The notes beneath the pieces were generated by a model. The model saw nothing but the letters and a program-made list of their open reading frames with translations, was not told the origin of the DNA and made no database searches. A DNA stretch of 40,770 nucleotides from Burkholderiales bacterium Ga0074133 (GTDB taxonomy: Bacteria > Pseudomonadota > Gammaproteobacteria > Burkholderiales > Burkholderiaceae_C): the NCBI GenBank assembly GCA_001464865.1, contig LNEG01000164.1, positions 1-40,770 of the forward strand, read 5' to 3'. Shown here piece after piece: positions 7,131 through 14,081 of the stretch. The stretch's first letter is position 1. Each line of letters begins with the position of its first letter. A program made the translations under genes and the position numbers.

Positions 7131-8678
7131 TCAGCCTGCCGGAGCAGCCACAACGGGCATGGTCAGCACGAATTCGGCACCCCGGTCCTGCGCGGCGGGA
7201 TGGGCGGGCAATGGCGCCAGCACCAGCTGTGCGCCCATGGCCTGGGCCAGGCTCTCGCACAGCGTGAGGCCCAGCCCCAGCCCGCCGTCGCGCGTGGTGT
7301 GAAAGGGTTCAAACACATGCAGGCGCTGCTCGGCCGGTATGCCCGGCCCGTGGTCGCGCACCGACAGGGCCACGCTGCCTGCATCCGTGCGCGCCATGCC
7401 GATGCGCAGGCGGCGTTCGGCGGGCGGCACCTGCTCGAGCGCCTGCAGGGCGTTCATGAGCAGGTTGTGCACGATCTGCTGCAGGGCCACCGGGTCGGCC
7501 AGCACGGGGGGCAGGTCGGCAGCGGCGGTCACCTCGGGGGCAATGCCGCGTGCGGCCAGCTCGGGCTCCAGCAGGTGCAGCACGTCGCTGATGGCAGCGG
7601 GCAGCGCCAGCGGCTGGGTCTGCCCGGCGGGGTCGGCGCGCTCGACCAGCCGGCGCAGCCGGCCCACCACGGCCGAGGCGCGGCGCGCCTGCTCCACCGC
7701 ACGCGCCATGGCCGTCTGCGCGGTGGCGAGGTCGGGCGGGTCTTCGGCCAGCAGGCGCTGTGCGGCCTGGGTGCCCGACAGCAGGGCCGTGAGCGGCTGG
7801 TTCAGCTCGTGCGCCATGCCGGCGGCCAGCTCGCCCAGCGTGTTCAGGCGCGCCACCTGGCCCAGGCGCAGCAGCTCCTCGGCCCGCTGGCGGGCAATGC
7901 GCTGGCGGTGCAGGGCCAATGCGGCAGCCCACAGCGCGGCGGTCAGTACGCACCAGCCCAGCATGGACCACCAGGGCAGCTCGTGCAGGCCCACGCTGCG
8001 GCGGGCCACCACGTCAAACGGCTGGCTGGCGGCGGCCAGCACCTTGTGAAAGCCGTACTCGCGGCCCCACCCACGCGGATCGATGCCGCCGGGCTGCACC
8101 ACAAACGACTGGCCGCCGTGGTCCAGCGTCACGCGCACCGGGCTGGTGGCCATGTCCATCGGCCACTCGTCACTCGGCACGGTGGCGCGCAGGTCGATCA
8201 GCAGCGCGTGGCTGGCCGGGCGCCCCGCCATCACCAGGTAGTACCGGCCCGCGCTGGCGTTGAGCAGCGCCATCTCGGCATGGCCCGAGCGTTGGGAGGC
8301 CACCTCGGCGGCTGCCAGATCAGCCTGCACATCCGCGGGCCACTGCGCGCCGGGCGGGCGCTGCAGCACTGACAGGATTTGCGGGTACACGGCCGGCAGG
8401 CGGGGCAGGGCGTCGGCACTGCCCGTGGTGCCCGAACCGCCGTTCGCGCCGGTGGCGGGCGGCTGCAGCAGGGCCAGCGTGGCCATCACCGCATCGTGCT
8501 GCACCACGCGCTGGCTCAGCAGCCGGTGCACGATGCGCGCGTCGGTCTCAAAGGCGGCCTGCAGGTCGTGCAGCCGCCACACGGCCAGGGCACCCGCGCC
8601 GGCGCAGGCCACCAGCACGCAGGCCAGCAGGCTGGCAAGCTGCAGTGAAAAAGTGCGGGGGCGCCAGGGCTGGGACAT
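7131..8678 (-). CDS. Membrane sensor histidine kinase
   Basis: A 515-residue inner-membrane kinase. An N-terminal membrane segment (about 12-35), an extracytoplasmic sensor region of about 210 residues and a second membrane segment near WWSMLGWCVLTAALWAAALAL precede a HisKA-type dimerisation domain with the H-box AAGMAHELNQPLTALLSGTQ. The N-box (IVHNLLMNALQAL), G1 (DHGPGIP), F-box (FEPFHTT) and G2 (GGLGLGLTL) of the ATPase domain are intact, so it should autophosphorylate. The periplasmic sensor domain is not one I recognise. It heads the four-gene minus-strand cluster kinase, regulator, HbpS-like, ankyrin. The ATG at 8678 was chosen because it directly precedes the first membrane segment; no strong ribosome site is visible, and a start at 8711 is possible. 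Confidence 0.92.
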   Translation of the reverse strand: MSQPWRPRTFSLQLASLLACVLVACAGAGALAVWRLHDLQAAFETDARIVHRLLSQRVVQHDAVMATLALLQPPATGANGGSGTTGSADALPRLPAVYPQILSVLQRPPGAQWPADVQADLAAAEVASQRSGHAEMALLNASAGRYYLVMAGRPASHALLIDLRATVPSDEWPMDMATSPVRVTLDHGGQSFVVQPGGIDPRGWGREYGFHKVLAAASQPFDVVARRSVGLHELPWWSMLGWCVLTAALWAAALALHRQRIARQRAEELLRLGQVARLNTLGELAAGMAHELNQPLTALLSGTQAAQRLLAEDPPDLATAQTAMARAVEQARRASAVVGRLRRLVERADPAGQTQPLALPAAISDVLHLLEPELAARGIAPEVTAAADLPPVLADPVALQQIVHNLLMNALQALEQVPPAERRLRIGMARTDAGSVALSVRDHGPGIPAEQRLHVFEPFHTTRDGGLGLGLTLCESLAQAMGAQLVLAPLPAHPAAQDRGAEFVLTMPVVAAPAG

Positions 8679-8804
8679 GCGGCGGATTCTGGCATGCGGC
8701 CTGCAAGCCATGCAGCCCGGTGCTGTTGGCGCGCATGGCTGTCAGCGATCTGCGGGGGTGCGTCTGGTGTAATCCGGGCCGGTCTTTCTTGAGCCACGCC
8801 CGCC

Positions 8805-9764
8805 ATGTCTTCACCTGCATCTTCGCCCGCACCGCGCCGATGGCTCACGCCGCGCAATCTGCTCATCACGTCGGTGGTGGTCGCGGTGGCCACCATCGTC
8901 CTCAAGACGCTGGCCTGGTACGTGACCGGCTCGGTCGGTCTGCTGTCGGACGCGATGGAGTCGTTCGTGAACCTGGCCAGCGCCGTGTTTGCCCTGGCGA
9001 TGGTGACGGTGGCCCAGCGCCCCGCGGACGACGACCACCCCTACGGCCACCACAAGGCCGAGTATTTTTCGTCGGGCTTCGAAGGGATCCTCATCATCGG
9101 CGTGTCGGCGGGCATCTTCTGGGCCGCCGGGCACCGCCTGTTCGACCCGCAGCCCATCGAGCAGCTGGGCTGGGGCCTGGGGTTGTCGATCTTCAGCTCG
9201 GCACTCAACGGGCTGCTGGCCTGGGTGATGTTCCGCTCGGCGCGCGAGCACCGCTCGATCGCGCTGGAGGCCGATGCGCGCCACCTGGTCACCGATGTGT
9301 GGACCTCGGCGGGCGTGCTGGTGGGCATTGCGGGCGCGGCGCTCACGGGCTGGCTGTGGCTCGATGCCGTGGCGGCCATGGCGGTGGCGCTCAACATCCT
9401 CAAGGAAGGCGTCGGGCTGGTGTGGCGCTCGTCGCAGGGGCTGATGGACTCGGCCGTGGAGCCCGAGGTGCAGGCAAAGATCGACGCGACGCTGCACCAG
9501 TTTGTGCAGCAGGCCCAGCCGCCGGGCGCGCTGCGGTTTGACCATGTGTCATCCCGCCGCGCAGGCCAGCGCCAGTTTGTGGACATGCACCTGCACATGC
9601 CCGCCGACTGGACGCTGGGCCACGCGGCCGAACTGCGCGGCCAGGTCGAGCGGGCGCTGATGGCGGCAGTGCCGGGCCTGCGCGCCACCATCGAGCTGCT
9701 GCCCACCGATGTGGAGGCGCATTTCGACGACCCCCGCGACGACCCCAAGGAAGCTATTCAATGA
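8805..9764 (+). CDS. Cation diffusion facilitator (CDF) metal exporter
   Basis: A 319-residue inner-membrane transporter of the CDF family, exporting divalent metals such as zinc, iron or manganese in exchange for protons. It shows the TM2 metal-site region [15 protein letters not shown], the loop [17 protein letters not shown] typical of the family and the TM5 site [12 protein letters not shown] (HxxxD). Six membrane segments are followed by a cytoplasmic domain with HxHxH-type residues ([11 protein letters not shown]). The acidic residue pattern in TM2 (SDAMES) differs from YiiP/FieF DxxxD, so metal preference is open. The stop codon overlaps the start of dtd by four bases (ATGA), so the two genes are translationally coupled. 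Confidence 0.93.
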   Translation: MSSPASSPAPRRWLTPRNLLITSVVVAVATIVLKTLAWYVTGSVGLLSDAMESFVNLASAVFALAMVTVAQRPADDDHPYGHHKAEYFSSGFEGILIIGVSAGIFWAAGHRLFDPQPIEQLGWGLGLSIFSSALNGLLAWVMFRSAREHRSIALEADARHLVTDVWTSAGVLVGIAGAALTGWLWLDAVAAMAVALNILKEGVGLVWRSSQGLMDSAVEPEVQAKIDATLHQFVQQAQPPGALRFDHVSSRRAGQRQFVDMHLHMPADWTLGHAAELRGQVERALMAAVPGLRATIELLPTDVEAHFDDPRDDPKEAIQ

Positions 9765-10234
9765 TCAGTGTCTTGCAGCGCGTGCGCGAAGCCCGCGTGG
9801 AGGTGGACGGCCAGACCGTGGGGGCCATCGGCCAGGGCCTCCTGGTGCTGGTGTGCGCCGAACGCGGCGACACCGAGGCCGAGGCCGACCGGCTGCTGGC
9901 CAAGCTGCTCAAGCTGCGCATCTTCAGCGACGCTGCGGGCAAGATGAACCGCAGCGTGCAGGACGTGGATGGACTGGGAACCTGCGGCGGCCTGCTGCTG
10001 GTGAGCCAGTTCACGCTGGCGGCCGACACGGCGGGCGGCAACCGCCCCAGCTTCACCCTGGCTGCTGCGCCCGATGAAGGGCGGCGGCTGTACGACTACG
10101 TGGTGGCCCAGGCGCGCAGCCTGCACCCGGTGGTGGCCACAGGCCAGTTTGCGGCCGACATGCAGGTGCACCTGGTCAATGACGGGCCGGTGACCATACC
10201 GCTGCGCATGGCTCCTGCGGTGATTCAAAAATGA
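9761..10234 (+). CDS. dtd: D-aminoacyl-tRNA deacylase
   Basis: A 157-residue enzyme that removes D-amino acids from mischarged tRNAs. Family signatures are present: the active-site [19 protein letters not shown] and the Gly-cisPro region [10 protein letters not shown]. It normally ends shortly after PVTIPLRM; here five extra residues (AVIQK) and the stop codon are contributed by an interspersed repeat starting at 10225, so the natural C-terminus has probably been replaced. The start overlaps the upstream metal-transporter gene by four bases. Confidence 0.96.
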   Translation: MISVLQRVREARVEVDGQTVGAIGQGLLVLVCAERGDTEAEADRLLAKLLKLRIFSDAAGKMNRSVQDVDGLGTCGGLLLVSQFTLAADTAGGNRPSFTLAAAPDEGRRLYDYVVAQARSLHPVVATGQFAADMQVHLVNDGPVTIPLRMAPAVIQK

Positions 10235-10278
10235 TAGCTAAAGGGTATGAATTTACCTGGACCCCGGCCTGATTTGGC
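10225..10278 (+). repeat. 54-base interspersed element, left boundary of restriction island
   Basis: Begins TCAAAAATGATAGCTAAAGG and ends ATTTGGC. The first 20 bases match 19 of 20 bases of the element at 16863, and the remaining 34 bases have the same length and a related end, so these are two copies in direct orientation. This copy overlaps the last ten bases of dtd. The type III restriction locus lies entirely between the two copies. Confidence 0.75.
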
Positions 10279-10289
10279 CTAAACATCGG

Positions 10290-13244
10290 TCAAAGCAGGC
10301 TGGTCTGCAGCGCAGCATGGGCCAGAGGACGAAGCCGGGCGTAATCCAGCAGTTCTGCCAGGCGCGCACCTTTGGCCTGCCATTCGTAGACCACGTTTTC
10401 TGCCAGCAGCACGTAATGCCACGGCGGGCCGCCCCGCTGCTCGGGCGTGAGGGCGTTGATGCGCTCACACCACGCCAGCGCTGCCTTGAGCTTGCGCTGC
10501 ACATTGGGGTGCGTGGTTTGTTGTTGGGCTTTCGTTTCTGCCAGGTACACGGCATCGGCAGTGCGCACCAGAAAGTCAGGTGAATAGAAGGCGGGCAAGC
10601 CGTCTTCTTTCACATAGCGCAGCCGGGCGAAGGTGTGCCGGGTCTCGTTGATCTTGCAAAAGGCTTGCACCTGCGTGTCCGCCTGTGCCCAGTGAATGAA
10701 AGCTCGCTCCAGCCCGCCGTTGCGCGCGGGCCAGCCCAGCCGGGTGTAGATGCACTTGCTCACCTCCACCGAATGGCTCTCGCGCAGCATCAGCCTGGGT
10801 ACTTCGCTCAATACCCGCAAATGCACCTCGGTCTGGCCGGTGACGTGTTTTTGCTCAGACTCCAGCAGCGCCACAGCAAATACTTTGGTGATGTGGTCCA
10901 CCACGGGCTGCAGCAGCAGCACGCGCCAGTGCTCGTTGTCGTGGGGGTCAAAGGCTGCACCAAAAAGCCGCGTCCAGATGTAGTCATCCAGCCAGCCGGT
11001 CAGCTCTGCCGTGTTGACCTGCAGGTACGGCTTGGCCAGGTGCGTGGCAATCTTGTTGCCCTTGGGCATGGGTTCGCTCAGTGCCTGGCTGATGCGGCGG
11101 GTCAGGCGCGACAGGTATTCGTTGTAGCCGCCCACGTTCATCACGGCGCCATTCACCCGGTAGTCACCAAACAGCGTGGCGCTCTGCAGGTCTTGCGAGA
11201 TGAAGGTGTCGCCTTTGCCCAGCATGCCCACCAGCTGATCCAGGCCCATGGTGGTGAAGGCGGGCAGCGCATCCACGTCCAGCCCCTCATGGTCGCGCAC
11301 TTCATCAGCCTCTTGCAGGATGAACGGAATGGAGAAGTCAAACGCCTTGAATTCCTCGCGCAGCTCTGCCGCCATCACGTCACCGGTGCTGGAGGTGTCA
11401 TCGGTCTCTTCACTCGTCGTGCCAGCCAGGCCTTCGTTCAGCAGGTCTTCGTAGAACGACTGAAACGCCGGATGCTCCACGATCGACAGTACGTCGATCA
11501 GGCTGCCGGGCTCCTGTCCGGCATTGATGCGCTCGCGGTTCTCGCGCTTGAGGTCGCTGTACTCAGCATCGCGCCACATCAGGCGCAAGCCCCGGCCAAT
11601 GGTCTGCTCCAGCAGAATCTGCGCCTGGCTGGAGCGCAGCGGCACGATGACGCAGATGTTGTTCACGTCAAACCCCTCGCGCAGCATCAGCACGCTGACG
11701 ATGACGCGCGGTGTTGCGTGGCTATCTACGCTGAACAGGCGCTCGCGCACGGGTGCCCAGTCCTTCTCGCCCAGCTCCGCCTTCTTGCCGGAGTCTATGG
11801 TCATCACCTCGTCCTCGCCCAGCCCCTCCTGGTCCCGAAGGAAGGCTGCCACCAGTGGCGACACGGTGGTGTCCTCGCACACGACCAGCATCTTGGGGTG
11901 GCGGTGCGGATCGATCTGGGCAAAGTCCGCTTCCAGCTTGCGCAGCTTTTTCAGGCCCGCGCGCAGCATCACGCGCTGGCCTTCGCTCAGCGCGGGGTTG
12001 CCCGATTCATCCCGCTCGGCTTTGAACTCCAGGGGCAGTGCGCCAATCTCCTTGCGCCGGTCCAGCACCAGCGACTTCACCAGCCCGGCGCGCATGGCGC
12101 TTTTCAGGTCAAAGTCCACCACGATGTGCGGAAAGTACAGCTTGCGCTTGTTCTTGCCGCTGCCCACGTCGTTGTAAGGCGTGGCCGAAAAGTCCACCTG
12201 CACAAAGCGCCGCCCCTTGGTGGCGGCAATACGGCTCAGGCTCTTTTGCCATTCCACTTCGGTGGTTTCACCTTCGCGCTTGAACTCGTGAATATGGTGC
12301 GCCTCGTCGTTGAACACCATCAGCTCCGGCAAGCCCGCCAGAAACTCCAGCACGTTGCCCCTGGCATAGCGGCGGTCCAGCACGTCCAGGCTGTTGCCGG
12401 TAGCGCGGCCGGGCGTAAGCGGCAGCACGGCGCCCACCACCAGATGCGGGTCCAGCGGTGCGCCCAGGGCCTCCACGTCGTCCACTGTGTCATCCAGCAC
12501 CTCACCCTCGGCCAGCAAATGCCAGTTGGTGATGGCAATCATCCCGTTGCCGGTGGCCTTCAGGCCAATCTCGGCCTTGCTGCACACATTGCCCCGCACA
12601 AAGGCAAACACCGCATCGCGATAAGCCTCGGGCACAAACAGGTCAGCAAACTTGAAGACGTCCGAGGTGCTGAAATCGCGCCCCGTGCCGCCTGCCACCA
12701 GCTTGCCGCAAAACGCATCCAGCAGCCGCTCGTACACGATCAATCCCGGTGCCACCACCATGAACTGGCGTGTAAAGCGCGGGTCGTTGATGCCCTCGGC
12801 CAAGGCTGCCGTCTTGTTCAACAACTGCCACACCATCAGCGCCTGCATCACCCAGGTCTTGCCGGTGCCCGTGGCCATCTTGAAGCAGTATTTGGGGTGG
12901 CCGTGTTTGGGGCTTGCCACCTCGTTCAAGCGGTTGCCGGTCAGCAGCGCGTCGGGCGCGCAGGCCTGGTAGAGGTCCAGCAGGGTCCAGCGTTCGCGCT
13001 CCTGCCCCAGCACTTCGTGGGCCACGACGGCATTCAAGATCGCCTGCTTTTGCCCCGCGTGGAAGTTCAGCCCCTGACGGGACAGCACCATGTCCTCACC
13101 AAACCACCACAGCAGCAATTCGGCGGTGGTGGGCGTCACCAACTCCAGAATGTCTGCCGCGCCAGATTCCAGCCCCAGGCACAGTTGCTGGGTTTTTGCG
13201 GTCAGGCCTGCGGCGAGGGCAAGTTGGTCAGGAGTGTGTGTCAT
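10290..13244 (-). CDS. res: Type III restriction enzyme, Res subunit
   Basis: A 984-residue helicase-nuclease that with Mod cuts unmethylated foreign DNA. Visible: Walker A MATGTGKTWVMQ (about residues 121-132), DEAH box FNDEAHHIH (about 310), SAT in VDFSATPYND, motif VI EQTIGRGLRLMW (about 545), and near the C-terminus (about 890-908) a PD-(D/E)xK nuclease core PDFLVRTADAVYLAETKA. All key residues appear intact and the frame is open throughout, so the enzyme should be active. The ATG at 13244 was preferred over an in-frame ATG at 13289 because MTHTPDQLALAAG begins the conserved part and the longer form would overlap the divergent neighbour. Transcribed divergently from the PRTase gene across 43 bases. 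Confidence 0.93.
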   Translation of the reverse strand: MTHTPDQLALAAGLTAKTQQLCLGLESGAADILELVTPTTAELLLWWFGEDMVLSRQGLNFHAGQKQAILNAVVAHEVLGQERERWTLLDLYQACAPDALLTGNRLNEVASPKHGHPKYCFKMATGTGKTWVMQALMVWQLLNKTAALAEGINDPRFTRQFMVVAPGLIVYERLLDAFCGKLVAGGTGRDFSTSDVFKFADLFVPEAYRDAVFAFVRGNVCSKAEIGLKATGNGMIAITNWHLLAEGEVLDDTVDDVEALGAPLDPHLVVGAVLPLTPGRATGNSLDVLDRRYARGNVLEFLAGLPELMVFNDEAHHIHEFKREGETTEVEWQKSLSRIAATKGRRFVQVDFSATPYNDVGSGKNKRKLYFPHIVVDFDLKSAMRAGLVKSLVLDRRKEIGALPLEFKAERDESGNPALSEGQRVMLRAGLKKLRKLEADFAQIDPHRHPKMLVVCEDTTVSPLVAAFLRDQEGLGEDEVMTIDSGKKAELGEKDWAPVRERLFSVDSHATPRVIVSVLMLREGFDVNNICVIVPLRSSQAQILLEQTIGRGLRLMWRDAEYSDLKRENRERINAGQEPGSLIDVLSIVEHPAFQSFYEDLLNEGLAGTTSEETDDTSSTGDVMAAELREEFKAFDFSIPFILQEADEVRDHEGLDVDALPAFTTMGLDQLVGMLGKGDTFISQDLQSATLFGDYRVNGAVMNVGGYNEYLSRLTRRISQALSEPMPKGNKIATHLAKPYLQVNTAELTGWLDDYIWTRLFGAAFDPHDNEHWRVLLLQPVVDHITKVFAVALLESEQKHVTGQTEVHLRVLSEVPRLMLRESHSVEVSKCIYTRLGWPARNGGLERAFIHWAQADTQVQAFCKINETRHTFARLRYVKEDGLPAFYSPDFLVRTADAVYLAETKAQQQTTHPNVQRKLKAALAWCERINALTPEQRGGPPWHYVLLAENVVYEWQAKGARLAELLDYARLRPLAHAALQTSLL

Positions 13245-13270
13245 GGTGAGGGGCCTTAAAAAAGGGGCCG

Positions 13271-13290
13271 CATGCCAGAATGCAGGCATG
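13271..13290 (+). promoter_or_regulatory. Inverted repeat covering the PRTase start codon
   Basis: CATGCC-(8 bases)-GGCATG; the right arm contains the ATG at 13288. In RNA this could fold over the start codon and reduce initiation. Just upstream GGGGCC occurs twice around a TTAAAAAA run (13249-13269), in the short space shared by the divergent res and PRTase genes. Confidence 0.3.
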
Positions 13291-14004
13291 TCCGAGTTGA
13301 TACGTCCACCCCGAACGCCATGGGGTGATTTCCCCGATGTGCTGATTCACGCCAGTGAGTCCGCAGTCAAGCAGCACCCCGCGTATGGGGCTGCAAAGTC
13401 GGGGGATGGAAATGCGGCTTTGGACCTGGTGCAGGCCACGATGAATCCGCAGAAAAACGCCCAGCTGTTGAATTTGCTGAGCGGCTCCACTCCCACGCTG
13501 GTCAGCGCCCACGCCTATGAGCGCGATGGCGTGAATGCCATCCCGGAGGTATTTGCCGATGCGCTGGGCAGTGTGCTGAATTGGCCCGTGGACACGGCGG
13601 TGCTGCAGGTCAACGTCGTGGCGCATACCGGTGCCGATGGCTTTTCGCGGATGGCACGCCAGGCGGAATTTGCAGGAGCCATTCAGAGCGGATGCAGCTA
13701 CGTGCTGGTGGACGACTTCGTGGGCATGGGGGGCACTCTGGCCAATATGAAGGGGTACATCGAATCTGAGGGCGGCAAGGTAGTAGCGGCTGTCTGCTTG
13801 ACCGGAAAGCCCCACTCCGCCAAGCTGGCCGTGTCTGTCGGGCGTTTGCAAGAATTGAGGTTGAAACATGGAACAGAACTTGAAAACTGGTGGATCGAAC
13901 GTTTCGCTCACCCCTTCGACGCGCTTACTGAATCAGAAGCTCGGTACCTCACCCGCACCGAGACGGCTGACACCATCCGAGATCGAATTGCTGCGATCCA
14001 GTAA
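13288..14004 (+). CDS. Phosphoribosyltransferase-fold protein of the restriction island
   Basis: A 238-residue protein with the PRPP-binding loop of type I phosphoribosyltransferases, YVLVDDFVGMGGTLANM (about residues 137-153: hydrophobics, two acids, then a GGT turn). Substrate and reaction are unknown; relatives I recall occur in mobile regions rather than in nucleotide-salvage operons. No membrane segment or signal. It stands between res and mod, divergent from res and convergent with mod, and its 3' end overlaps a second reading frame (13868-14077). The ATG at 13288 starts the conserved region. Codon use is less GC-biased than in the flanking core genes, in keeping with acquisition. Confidence 0.82.
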   Translation: MSELIRPPRTPWGDFPDVLIHASESAVKQHPAYGAAKSGDGNAALDLVQATMNPQKNAQLLNLLSGSTPTLVSAHAYERDGVNAIPEVFADALGSVLNWPVDTAVLQVNVVAHTGADGFSRMARQAEFAGAIQSGCSYVLVDDFVGMGGTLANMKGYIESEGGKVVAAVCLTGKPHSAKLAVSVGRLQELRLKHGTELENWWIERFAHPFDALTESEARYLTRTETADTIRDRIAAIQ

Positions 14005-14077
14005 GCACGAGTTGGCTGCGCTGGTGTCGGTGCGTGCATCTCTCAGCGCACAAGCGAGCGTGGTTCCCGCACGCTGA
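13868..14077 (+). CDS. Small overlapping protein (69 residues), unknown function
   Basis: Reads in a different frame across the last 137 bases of the PRTase gene and continues 73 bases beyond it, stopping four bases before the end of mod. The ATG has GAGG about eight bases upstream. The protein contains SLTPSTRLLNQKLG and LTPSEIELLRSSKHELAALV, the latter an amphipathic helix-like segment similar to small proteins I recall beside such PRTases. It is probably translated by coupling with the PRTase gene and may act with it. I would not be surprised if it were spurious, but the extension beyond the PRTase and the ribosome site argue for it. Confidence 0.5.
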   Translation: MEQNLKTGGSNVSLTPSTRLLNQKLGTSPAPRRLTPSEIELLRSSKHELAALVSVRASLSAQASVVPAR

Positions 14078-14081
14078 CCAC

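Noticed and set aside
10635-13259. Long + strand frame opposite res
   Set aside because: Antisense shadow of the Res subunit; rich in His, Gln and Leu with no motif.
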